64,000 bases of DNA from Flavobacteriales bacterium (GTDB lineage: Bacteria; Bacteroidota; Bacteroidia; Flavobacteriales; TMED113). The position numbers and the translations under genes were made by a program. A model generated the notes under the pieces. The model was not told where the DNA came from, ran no database searches, and was given only the letters and a program-made list of their open reading frames with translations. Below are positions 45,469-53,933 of this stretch, piece after piece (within the stretch, counting starts at the first letter, position 1; every line of letters starts with the position of its first letter). The DNA lies in assembly GCA_002718895.1 (NCBI GenBank), contig PBGD01000009.1, positions 42,043 to 106,042 of the forward strand, given 5' to 3'.

Positions 45469-47067
45469 TTACCTATTATTCTTTTTAACTTTTTTTAATG
45501 ATAGTGAATTCATACTGTTTATACTCATGTTTGAAATATCTTTAGAAACTAGCCTTACTGCATAATCATAATACAAAGGAATAATCATTGATTCGTCTAA
45601 TATAATTTGTTCCATTTTGGCAAAAGTGCTGCACCTTTTTAAATCATTTTCATAAAAAGAAGATTCATATAAACTATCAAAAATTTCATGTGAAAAATGA
45701 GTATAATTTGGACCATTGGGACTTTTATTTTTAGAGTAAAAAAGAGATAAAAAATTTTCAGGATCAGGATAATCTCCAATCCATGAGGCTCTAAATAAAT
45801 GTGCTTGAGAGGATGATACAAGCTCTCTATGAACAGACGGAGATGAAACTTGAATGTTGATTTTAATGCCAAATTTTTGAGCACTATATTGAATATATTC
45901 ACAAATATCCAAATAATCACTTGTTGTATTTAAGGTAATATCTAATTCTTCAATTGATATTTTATTTAAATAATAATTGACAGAATCAGGATAATATGAA
46001 TAACCATTAACTTCATAGCAATTAGATAAGACAGGGGGAACAAAACCTTTTTTACCAGGTAAAACTAATCCATTTCTAAGGTATTTTGAAATCACATCTC
46101 TATCAAATGAATAATTCAAGGCTTTTCTAAAATATTTAGACAAAAGTGGAGAACTTTTATTTGATAATTTAGACAAATTAAATCCTAAATACTCTGTATT
46201 CATATATTGATTACTTATAATTGAAAATTGTTCATCATATTTAGATAAGATCTTGCCTTTTTCATCAATAAATTCATCACGAAAACTATTGTCTAAACCT
46301 GAAACAAAATCAAATTTTCCAAGAATAAAATTCATAAAAACTGACTCTTTTTGAGTAAGAAAAGAGATGGAAATACCGTCTAAATAAGGAAGTCTAGCAT
46401 TTTCTTCATATTCAAAATAATTTTTATTTTTTAATAAAATTAACTTTTCATTTTTTTTCCAATATTTAAAGGAAAAGGGACCGGTGCCTATAGGATTAGA
46501 TGAAAATTTAGATCCGAAGTAATTTATGGCTTCTTTAGGAATAAAAGAAAAATAATTCATGGATAACAAACCCAATAATCCAGGAAATGGTTTTGGTAAG
46601 TTTATCTCTATAATAGAGTCATTTAAAATTTTAATTTTATCAATATCTAGATAATCTAAAACCCACGAACCTGGTGAAAGTATATTTTCATCTGATAATC
46701 TAGAAATACTAAACAAAAAGTCTTTAGAAGAAATTAACCTAGTTGAATCTTTGCCAAAACAAGGTGAATGGTGATAGTAAACATCATCTCTTAACAAAAA
46801 AGTATATTTCAATCCATCTGAAGATATTTTCCATTCTTTTGCCAAAGAAGGTCGAATAATTAAATTATTATCTAATTCAACTAAAGTGTTAAAGATTTGA
46901 TTAACAGCCCATATATTTGCCTGATTATTTGTGAAAACTGGATCTAGAGAAGTGATAGAAGAAGATTCATTGTATCTGAAAAAATTATGACTATCCTCAT
47001 TTATATTATTATTACAAGAGAAAATTAATATAAAATAAATAAAAAAATAATAATGAAATTGAAACAT
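45469..47067 (-). CDS. ABC transporter substrate-binding lipoprotein, oligopeptide type (family 5)
   Basis: A 532-residue extracytoplasmic solute-binding protein like OppA/DppA. The signal peptide ends in lipobox IFSC (Cys about 18). The mature part shows the SBP-5 pattern: ITSLDPVFTNNQANIWAVNQIFNTLVEL, PSLAKEWKISSDGLKYTFLLRDDVYYH, PKPFPGLLGLLS and SNPIGTGPFSFKYW, and near the C-terminus RASWIGDYPDPENFLSLFYS. No permease or ATPase gene lies beside it, so partners must be elsewhere. It is probably involved in peptide uptake. Confidence 0.88.
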   Translation of the reverse strand: MFQFHYYFFIYFILIFSCNNNINEDSHNFFRYNESSSITSLDPVFTNNQANIWAVNQIFNTLVELDNNLIIRPSLAKEWKISSDGLKYTFLLRDDVYYHHSPCFGKDSTRLISSKDFLFSISRLSDENILSPGSWVLDYLDIDKIKILNDSIIEINLPKPFPGLLGLLSMNYFSFIPKEAINYFGSKFSSNPIGTGPFSFKYWKKNEKLILLKNKNYFEYEENARLPYLDGISISFLTQKESVFMNFILGKFDFVSGLDNSFRDEFIDEKGKILSKYDEQFSIISNQYMNTEYLGFNLSKLSNKSSPLLSKYFRKALNYSFDRDVISKYLRNGLVLPGKKGFVPPVLSNCYEVNGYSYYPDSVNYYLNKISIEELDITLNTTSDYLDICEYIQYSAQKFGIKINIQVSSPSVHRELVSSSQAHLFRASWIGDYPDPENFLSLFYSKNKSPNGPNYTHFSHEIFDSLYESSFYENDLKRCSTFAKMEQIILDESMIIPLYYDYAVRLVSKDISNMSINSMNSLSLKKVKKNNR

Positions 47068-47113
47068 AGTTTAACAAAATATAAAAAATAATTATCTTTA
47101 TGCCCATTGTTTT

Positions 47114-47187
47114 GGCGAGGTAGCTCAGTTGGTTAGAGCGCAGGATTCATAACCCTGAGGTCGGGAGTTCAAATCTCCCCCTCGCTA
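47114..47187 (+). tRNA. tRNA-Met (anticodon CAT)
   Basis: A 74-base cloverleaf without encoded CCA: acceptor GGCGAGG with CCTCGCT (G-T wobble at pair 1), D-arm GCTC/GAGC, anticodon loop TTCATAA, and T-arm GGGAG/CTCCC around TTCAAAT, discriminator A. The anticodon stem has an A-C mismatch next to the loop. The stem lacks the three G-C pairs of initiator tRNA, so it is an elongator. tRNA-Ile2 (CAT with lysidine) cannot be wholly excluded, but the body resembles flavobacterial tRNA-Met. Confidence 0.93.
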
Positions 47188-47198
47188 CAAAATTTTTC

Positions 47199-48635
47199 TT
47201 ATTTAATTAAGTCTTTTAAATCATAAAAAATTTTATCATCACTCGGTCTTTTTGCATTTTGATCAATTATTTTACCTTTTTTATCAATTATAATATATCT
47301 AGGAATACTCGCTGCTTGAAAAAACTCACCTGCACTTTTATCACGATTTGAAGGAGATATAAAATGTTCTCCCTCAATTTCTAATTCCTCAATAGCCTTT
47401 TTCCACTTAGAATTATTTGTATCAATAGAAATGTATATAAATTGAAGTTTTTTTAGTTCTCTTTTAGTGAATTTTTTCTTTAGTTCTTTTGAATGTGGAA
47501 ATTGTTGTCTACATGGTCCACACCAACTTGCCCATAAATCTAAATAAATAACTTTTCCTATATAATCATCTAATCTTGAAACTTCTCCATGTAAATTCTC
47601 CATATAAAAGTTAAAAGATAGTAATTCAGAATCTTTCTCCTCTTCAACAATCGTTTCATTTTCTACGTCTTTAAATAATTCATTAATGAAGGTAATTTTA
47701 TCTTTACTAATTCCACCACTTTTTAAAAACAATTCTAGATCTAGGGATAGACTTTTATTTAAAAAATTACTAAAAAATTTAACAAAATGATAAACGCTCA
47801 AGTAAATCATTTTTTTTGATAACAAATTATCATTTAAATAAGAAAAGAAATATTTACTATACATGTTAAAATCATCAAGTGAAGCTATTTTATAATTATA
47901 ATTATTTAGAGTATAAAGAATTAATGAATTTACAGCATAACTCTTAAAAGCATCTAAGTGATAAAAAGATGTGTCATTAATATTTTTAGTTAAATTTTCA
48001 AAATCTAATACTGAAGTTTTTATATTATTAATTTGGTCATAATTATTAATTTTTTCTGAAAAGAAATCAATACCATTGCTAATCAATTGAAAATTTGTAA
48101 GAGCATTTAAATATTCATAATAAATAATTTTTTTAAAATAACTTTTACTATCCTCATTGAAATCTGAAAAAGTTTTAAAATTAATGTACATTTTGTTTAA
48201 TTCATTATCAATAAATTTATATAATGAGATTTCAAATTGGTCACTTTCTTTAATTTTAAAAATATCAGATTCAAACGTAAAAAAATTGTGATAGTTTTGA
48301 TAATATTCATTAAGGAAATATGTAAAGGAAGAATTTTCACCCTCAAATAAAATTTTATTTTTTTTATTAATCACTATTTTTAAAATATCATTTTTAGTTA
48401 TGTATAAATGAGTTTTGACATCAATATGTTTATTATAAATATAATTTTGATTATTAGGATCTAAGTATAATGCTGAATTTGTATCAACAATAAGTTTTAA
48501 TGTATCAGACATTGATACACTATATATATTAATTGATTGATTATCACCAATTTCAATACTTAAATTATATTCTTCTTGACTTATAGATAATAAGAAGGTA
48601 AAGTTTAATAATGTAAATAATAAAAATTTAAACAT
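47199..48635 (-). CDS. TlpA-family thioredoxin-like protein, exported
   Basis: A 478-residue exported protein: signal peptide (MFKFLLFTLLNFTFLLSIS), a 330-residue low-complexity, mostly helical middle of unknown function, and a C-terminal TlpA/thioredoxin domain (about 345-478) with LDLWASWCGPCRQQFP (active-site CGPC near 372) and IPRYIIIDKKGKI. It is expected to act as a periplasmic thiol-disulfide reductase. The long N-terminal region resembles those of other Bacteroidota TlpA proteins (DUF4369-type). Its 3' end lies 11 bases from the tRNA-Met gene on the other strand. Confidence 0.84.
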   Translation of the reverse strand: MFKFLLFTLLNFTFLLSISQEEYNLSIEIGDNQSINIYSVSMSDTLKLIVDTNSALYLDPNNQNYIYNKHIDVKTHLYITKNDILKIVINKKNKILFEGENSSFTYFLNEYYQNYHNFFTFESDIFKIKESDQFEISLYKFIDNELNKMYINFKTFSDFNEDSKSYFKKIIYYEYLNALTNFQLISNGIDFFSEKINNYDQINNIKTSVLDFENLTKNINDTSFYHLDAFKSYAVNSLILYTLNNYNYKIASLDDFNMYSKYFFSYLNDNLLSKKMIYLSVYHFVKFFSNFLNKSLSLDLELFLKSGGISKDKITFINELFKDVENETIVEEEKDSELLSFNFYMENLHGEVSRLDDYIGKVIYLDLWASWCGPCRQQFPHSKELKKKFTKRELKKLQFIYISIDTNNSKWKKAIEELEIEGEHFISPSNRDKSAGEFFQAASIPRYIIIDKKGKIIDQNAKRPSDDKIFYDLKDLIK

Positions 48636-48724
48636 GAAATATTTTTTAGGAATTTAATTTAACATTAAGCCTTAAAATTATAATAAAATAAATGTATATT
48701 GAGAAAAATAACAAAAATAGATGT

Positions 48725-49096
48725 ATGAAAAAATATCAATTAGAGTTCCCAATAAGATCATCTGTAAATATACTTTTTAATTGTTTAAGTACACCTAGCG
48801 GACTTTCAGAATGGTTTGCTGATGATGTGAATTGTAATAGAAATATTTTTACATTTATTTGGGACAATGCTGAACAAGATGCAGAATTAGTTAATTCATC
48901 CAATAATTATTTTGTAAAATTCAGATGGCTTGATCAACCTAAAGAAACATATTTTGAGTTCAGAATCGAAGTAGATGGAATTACAAATGATGTTATTTTA
49001 ACTGTTACTGATTTTGCAGAAGAAGATGAAGTTGAAGAAAGTAAAGACTTATGGGTTAGCCAAATTCATACTTTAATGAAAAATTTAGGTTCATAA
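48725..49096 (+). CDS. START-like domain (SRPBCC) protein
   Basis: A 123-residue protein conserved in Bacteroidota with a START/Bet v1-like fold: MKKYQLEFPIRSSVNILFNCLSTPSGLSEWFADDVN, then FTFIWDNAEQDAEL and KFRWLD, FEFRIEVDGITNDVILTVTDFA. ATG 48725 gives the conserved MKKYQLEFP beginning; an in-frame start at 48692 adds 11 unrelated residues. It heads the START-LptF/G run; the ligand is unknown. In flavobacteria this gene is regularly close to an LptF/LptG-family permease and ribBA. Confidence 0.87.
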   Translation: MKKYQLEFPIRSSVNILFNCLSTPSGLSEWFADDVNCNRNIFTFIWDNAEQDAELVNSSNNYFVKFRWLDQPKETYFEFRIEVDGITNDVILTVTDFAEEDEVEESKDLWVSQIHTLMKNLGS

Positions 49097-49114
49097 AAAC
49101 GTAATTAGTTAAAT

Positions 49115-50392
49115 GTGAACATATTTCAAACTTTTATTTTTAAATCATTTCTTAGACCATTTTTTCTTACTTTTTCAATAGTAATGCTAATACTATTAAT
49201 GCAATTTCTTTGGAAATACATTGATGATTTAATTGGAAAAGGATTGGACTTTATTATTGTTTTAGAGCTTTTATTTTATTCAACAATTACTCTTATACCT
49301 ATTGCACTTCCTCTTTCAGTTTTACTAGCATCTATGATGCTTGTTGGAGGACTTGCCGAAAGATCAGAAATCACTGCAATCAATTCTTTAGGTCAACCAT
49401 ATATATATATATTAAAACCTCTTTTGATATGTAGTATAATAATTGGTGCAACTTCATTTTTAATTTCTAATTATTCAATTCCTTATGCAAATCTTAAAGC
49501 TACAACATTGATGTATGATATTATGAAGAAGAAACTAAGTATTAATATAAAAGAAAAAGTGTTTTTTTCTGATATAGAAGGTTATAGTATTCGAATAGAA
49601 AAAAAAGATCAAAATGGATTAATGGAGGACATAATTATTTACGATTATTCTGAGAAGAAAGGGGTTAATAGAATTTTTATTGCTAATAATGCAAATATTT
49701 CGATTAATGAAATAAATAATGAGTTAAATATTCAATTATTTGATGGAGAAATATTTAATGAAAAAAAAGAAAATAGACATTCATATATTTTAAAAACAAG
49801 GTTTGACCAATATAATCTCAATTTAGATTTGACATCATTTAGAATGGAGAGGTCAGAAGCAAATAGATTTAACAACAAAGCAAAAGCCCTAAATATAAAA
49901 AAACTAAAAATTGGATTAGACTCATTAGATATTCAACAAAAAAAATATATGCACGAAATTCTTTACAAACTTCAAATAGACATTGATGAAAGATACACTG
50001 ATAATAAAACTATTTTAAAGCATAAAAATAAACTTCAAATTAATGATCTAAAAAAAATCGAACGAAAAATGAATTTTAACACCTTAAAAATCAATAAATT
50101 TTCTGTTGAATTACAAAGAAAATATACATTAGCAGTTGCATGTATTATAATGTTAATTATTGGTAGTTCTTTTGGTGCAATAATTCAAAAAAGTGGTTTT
50201 GGACTACCAGTAATTTTTTCTATTATTTTATTTTTACTATATCATATAATTTCTATTACTGGAGAAAAAATGGTGAAGAAAAATGTACTAGATCCAACTA
50301 TTGGGATGTGGGGATCAACTATAATAATGATCATAATTGGGATATTATTAGTTATTATTGCAAATAATAAAAAAATCAATCAGTTAAAGTGA
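49115..50392 (+). CDS. LptF/LptG family permease (lipopolysaccharide export)
   Basis: A membrane subunit of the LptBFG extractor that moves lipopolysaccharide out of the inner membrane. The 425-residue protein has N-terminal helices (FKSFLRPFFLTFSIVMLILLM, followed by FLWKYIDDLIGKGL), a central periplasmic beta-jellyroll (about 130-330), and C-terminal helices including IIMLIIGSSFGAII. The start is GTG 49115, with no ATG at the matching conserved position. The stop overlaps the next gene's GTG by four bases. Confidence 0.9.
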   Translation: MNIFQTFIFKSFLRPFFLTFSIVMLILLMQFLWKYIDDLIGKGLDFIIVLELLFYSTITLIPIALPLSVLLASMMLVGGLAERSEITAINSLGQPYIYILKPLLICSIIIGATSFLISNYSIPYANLKATTLMYDIMKKKLSINIKEKVFFSDIEGYSIRIEKKDQNGLMEDIIIYDYSEKKGVNRIFIANNANISINEINNELNIQLFDGEIFNEKKENRHSYILKTRFDQYNLNLDLTSFRMERSEANRFNNKAKALNIKKLKIGLDSLDIQQKKYMHEILYKLQIDIDERYTDNKTILKHKNKLQINDLKKIERKMNFNTLKINKFSVELQRKYTLAVACIIMLIIGSSFGAIIQKSGFGLPVIFSIILFLLYHIISITGEKMVKKNVLDPTIGMWGSTIIMIIIGILLVIIANNKKINQLK

Positions 50393-51570
50393 AACAAAAA
50401 AACATATTAATTATTACTAACAAAATTGTTTTTCCTGCTTTAGACGGAGGTGCATTAGCAATGAAAAATTTGACTGAATTATTAACTAAACTTGATTACC
50501 ATCTAGACATTATATGTATCTCAAAACATAACAACAGTGATGATAAAAAAAATAATGAAATAAAAATTAATGATCGCATAAATCAATATACATTTTATAA
50601 ATGTATGAGATTTAATCTTTATAATTTTTTAAAATCAATATATCAACGAAATGCTTATCAATCAATGCGATTTTATGATTTTGAAATTAAAAGATATATT
50701 CAAAATAAAATAAATCAAAAAATATATAATTACATTATTTTTGAAAGTATTTTTACTACAATTTACATAAGGAATTTAAGTTTAAATAGTGAAACAAAAC
50801 TAATATATAGAGCTCATAATATTGAGCATAAAATATGGACTGATTTAGCAAAAAATAGTTTTTTAAGAAAAATTCCTTATTTATTTTTAGCAAATCAAAT
50901 TAAGAGAGTGGAAAATAAGATAATTAAATATGTAGATCATATATTCACGTTATCAGAAGATGACTATAAATACTTTACAAATTTTAATAGCAAAAAAACC
51001 CACTATGTTCCAGTTACATTCGAAATTCAAAAAAACAATAGTAAAAAAATTAAAAATAGTATAGTGCATTTAGGAGCAATGGATTGGAAACCTAATCATG
51101 AAGGCATGAAATGGTTTATGAGAAATGTACTACCAAAGATTCTTAACAATAAGAATAATATATATATAGGCGGAAAAGGTATGCCCTCATATTATGATAA
51201 ATATGCAAGTAAATATACACACATTATAGGTGAAGTTAAAAATGCAAAAGATTTTATAAAAGATAAAGAAATTTTGTTTGTTCCTCTTTTTTCAGGTAGT
51301 GGAATAAGGATTAAAATTCTAGAAGCTATGTCACTTGGAATATCTGTCATAAGTACTGCAAAAGGAGCAAAAGGAATCCCTGTGACACATAATCATAATA
51401 TTGTTATTGCAAATACACCAGAAGAGTTTAAAGAAGGAATACAATCATTAATCAATGACAAAGATTTAGCTAAAAAAATTGGTACTAATGGTCAAAAGTT
51501 AATTCAAGAAAAATTTTCTCAAAAATCTGTAATAGATAAAGTAAAAACAATTTTAAATGGAAAAGATTAA
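50389..51570 (+). CDS. Family 4 glycosyltransferase
   Basis: A 393-residue GT-B glycosyltransferase that probably builds surface polysaccharide or lipopolysaccharide. The N-terminal acceptor domain has NKIVFPALDGGALAMKNL and the C-terminal GT4 domain has HLGAMDWKPNHEG, VPLFSGSGIRIKILEAMSLGISVISTAKGAKGI, where Glu in the ExxxxxG-type loop contacts the nucleotide sugar. It starts with GTG 50389, overlapping the LptF/G stop, and its end overlaps a paralogous gene by 14 bases. Confidence 0.85.
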   Translation: MKQKNILIITNKIVFPALDGGALAMKNLTELLTKLDYHLDIICISKHNNSDDKKNNEIKINDRINQYTFYKCMRFNLYNFLKSIYQRNAYQSMRFYDFEIKRYIQNKINQKIYNYIIFESIFTTIYIRNLSLNSETKLIYRAHNIEHKIWTDLAKNSFLRKIPYLFLANQIKRVENKIIKYVDHIFTLSEDDYKYFTNFNSKKTHYVPVTFEIQKNNSKKIKNSIVHLGAMDWKPNHEGMKWFMRNVLPKILNNKNNIYIGGKGMPSYYDKYASKYTHIIGEVKNAKDFIKDKEILFVPLFSGSGIRIKILEAMSLGISVISTAKGAKGIPVTHNHNIVIANTPEEFKEGIQSLINDKDLAKKIGTNGQKLIQEKFSQKSVIDKVKTILNGKD

Positions 51571-52726
51571 TATAATAATCATCACATCAAGATTTCCATA
51601 TCCACTTGAAAAAGGTGATAAATTACGTATTTTTCATCAAATAAAAGATCTTTCTAAACACTATAATTTATTTCTGATTTCTATTAACGTAGGAAAAAAA
51701 ATAAATGATACTCAAGTTAATAATTTAAAAAAATTCTGTAAAGAAATACATATAATTAATATTTCAATATTTGAAAGAATATTTAACCTGATCAAAGCAT
51801 ATTTTTTAAAAGAACCTTTACAAGTTGGCTACTTTTACTCAATAAAAGCTCATCATAAGATTAAAAAAATAGTTAAAAATATAGAACCACATTGGATATA
51901 CAGTCAATTAATAAGAACATCAAAATATGCAGAAGAATATGATAATAACGTTATAGATTATATGGATACATTCTCAAAAGGAATAGAAAGAAGAATCAAT
52001 CAATTTCCGAGAATCCTTCAACCATTAATAATCAGAGAATTTAAGATAACTCAAAATTTTGAAACCAAAATATTTGATCAATTTAAACATCATACAATAA
52101 TTACTGAAAATGACAGAAATTTTATTAATCACAAAAAAAATAATACTATTAAAATAGTTCCTAATGGAGTTGATACTATTTTTTTTAAACCTCAAAATAA
52201 TACTAAGAAAAAATTTGACCTTGTTTTTGTTGGTAATATGAATTATCCACCAAATATTGAGGCAGCCATTTATTTGTGTAAAAAAATTCTTCCTCTAATT
52301 GAGAAAAAGACTAAATGCACAATATTAATAGGTGGTGCTACACCACATCTAAAAGTTTTAAAATTAGCTGCCAAAAATATTGAAATTTCTGGTTGGGTTG
52401 AAGATATTAGAGATATTTATGCTGCAGGAAAAATATTTGTAGCACCAATGTTTATAGGAACGGGATTACAAAACAAATTACTTGAAGCTATGTCTATGGG
52501 AATTCCTTGTATTACAACAGAACTAGCTAATCGTGCATTACTAGCAAATAAATCAGAAATAATAATTAAAAATAATGCTCAAGATTTTGCTAATGCTTGT
52601 GTTGATTTATTAAGCAATAAAATTATTTATAAAAAATTAAGTGATAATGGACGTAAATTTGTGCTAAAAAATTACCACTGGAAAAATATGAATAGTAAAT
52701 TAAAAACAATATTTGATTCAAAATAA
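51557..52726 (+). CDS. Family 4 glycosyltransferase
   Basis: A 389-residue GT-B enzyme similar in layout to its upstream neighbour. N-terminal SRFPYPLEKGDKLRIFHQIKDL, then YMDTFSKGIERRINQFP, and the GT4 core FVGNMNYPPNIEAAIYL, GTGLQNKLLEAMSMGIPCITTELANRAL. The pair overlap by 14 bases, so they form one translational unit, and the duplication is diverged. Beginning with a recognisable LEKGDK stretch, the protein resembles the sugar transferases of polysaccharide export loci. The substrate is unknown. Confidence 0.85.
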   Translation: MEKINIIIITSRFPYPLEKGDKLRIFHQIKDLSKHYNLFLISINVGKKINDTQVNNLKKFCKEIHIINISIFERIFNLIKAYFLKEPLQVGYFYSIKAHHKIKKIVKNIEPHWIYSQLIRTSKYAEEYDNNVIDYMDTFSKGIERRINQFPRILQPLIIREFKITQNFETKIFDQFKHHTIITENDRNFINHKKNNTIKIVPNGVDTIFFKPQNNTKKKFDLVFVGNMNYPPNIEAAIYLCKKILPLIEKKTKCTILIGGATPHLKVLKLAAKNIEISGWVEDIRDIYAAGKIFVAPMFIGTGLQNKLLEAMSMGIPCITTELANRALLANKSEIIIKNNAQDFANACVDLLSNKIIYKKLSDNGRKFVLKNYHWKNMNSKLKTIFDSK

Positions 52727-52732
52727 ATAAAT

Positions 52733-53929
52733 ATGAAATTAAACAAAATTGATGAAGCAATTAAAGATATACAAAAAGGTAAAATAGTTATTGTTGTTGA
52801 TGATGAAAACAGAGAAAATGAAGGTGATTTTGTGGCTGCTGCTGAGAAGGTTACACCAGAAATGATAAATTTTATGGCTACACATGGAAGAGGACTAATT
52901 TGTGTGCCTTTAACTGAAAAAAGATGTAATGAATTAGAATTAGACTTGATGGTTGGTAAAAACACTGACCCTATGAAAACACAATTTACAATTTCAGTAG
53001 ATAAAATTGGTGACAACTGCACTACAGGGATATCAGCACATGATAGAGCTAAAACAGTTTATGCACTTAGTGATCCAAAAACAAAAACAAATGATCTATC
53101 AAGACCTGGACATATTTTTCCACTAAAATCAATTGATGGTGGAGTAATTAGACGCGCAGGGCATACAGAAGCTGCTGTAGATTTATCTCGATTAGCTAAT
53201 TTACAACCATGTGGAGTAATCGTAGAAGTGATGAATACGGATGGTAGTATGGCAAAACTTCAAGATTTATTTCAAATTTCAAAGAAATATAATTTAAAGA
53301 TTATTTCAATAGAAGATTTAATTGCATATAGAATTAAAAACGAATCTTTAATTAAAAGAGAAGTAACTGTTGATCTTCCAACAAAATATGGTCATTTTAA
53401 ATTAATTGCATATAAACAAATTAACTCTAATGAAGAACATTTAGCTATAGTTAAAGGCAGTTGGAAAAATAATGATACAGTGATGACTAGAGTTCATTCT
53501 TCTTGCTTTACGGGTGACATCTTAGGTTCTTTAAGATGCGATTGTGGAGACCAATTATCACTTGCTCTTGAAATGATAGAAAAAGAAGGTCAAGGCATTG
53601 TATTATATATGAATCAAGAAGGCAGAGGCATTGGACTAATGAATAAATTAAAAGCATATGATTTACAACAAAAAGGATTAGATACTGTAGAAGCTAATTT
53701 AAAGTTGGGATTTAAGATGGATGAAAGAGACTACGGGGTCGGGGCACAAATACTTAGAGATCTTGGTGCCTCAAAACTTAATCTTTTAACAAATAATCCT
53801 AAAAAAAGAACAGGACTAAATTCATATGGAATTGAAATTATTAAAAACACCCCGATCATTACGAAAGCAAACTGTTATAATAAAAAATACTTAGAAACTA
53901 AGAAAAAGAAAATGAATCACAAAATATAA
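52733..53929 (+). CDS. ribBA: Bifunctional 3,4-dihydroxy-2-butanone-4-phosphate synthase / GTP cyclohydrolase II
   Basis: It supplies both precursors of riboflavin. The N-terminal half (about 1-205) is DHBP synthase with VVDDENRENEGDF, HGRGLICVPL and HTEAAVDL. The C-terminal half (206-398) is GTP cyclohydrolase II with the zinc cysteines in CFTGDILGSLRCDCGDQL and the catalytic NQEGRGIGL. It is last in the START-LptF/G-GT4-GT4-ribBA run, starting seven bases after the second glycosyltransferase, and its stop lies four bases from convergent tamB. Confidence 0.95.
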   Translation: MKLNKIDEAIKDIQKGKIVIVVDDENRENEGDFVAAAEKVTPEMINFMATHGRGLICVPLTEKRCNELELDLMVGKNTDPMKTQFTISVDKIGDNCTTGISAHDRAKTVYALSDPKTKTNDLSRPGHIFPLKSIDGGVIRRAGHTEAAVDLSRLANLQPCGVIVEVMNTDGSMAKLQDLFQISKKYNLKIISIEDLIAYRIKNESLIKREVTVDLPTKYGHFKLIAYKQINSNEEHLAIVKGSWKNNDTVMTRVHSSCFTGDILGSLRCDCGDQLSLALEMIEKEGQGIVLYMNQEGRGIGLMNKLKAYDLQQKGLDTVEANLKLGFKMDERDYGVGAQILRDLGASKLNLLTNNPKKRTGLNSYGIEIIKNTPIITKANCYNKKYLETKKKKMNHKI

Positions 53930-53933
53930 AAAA

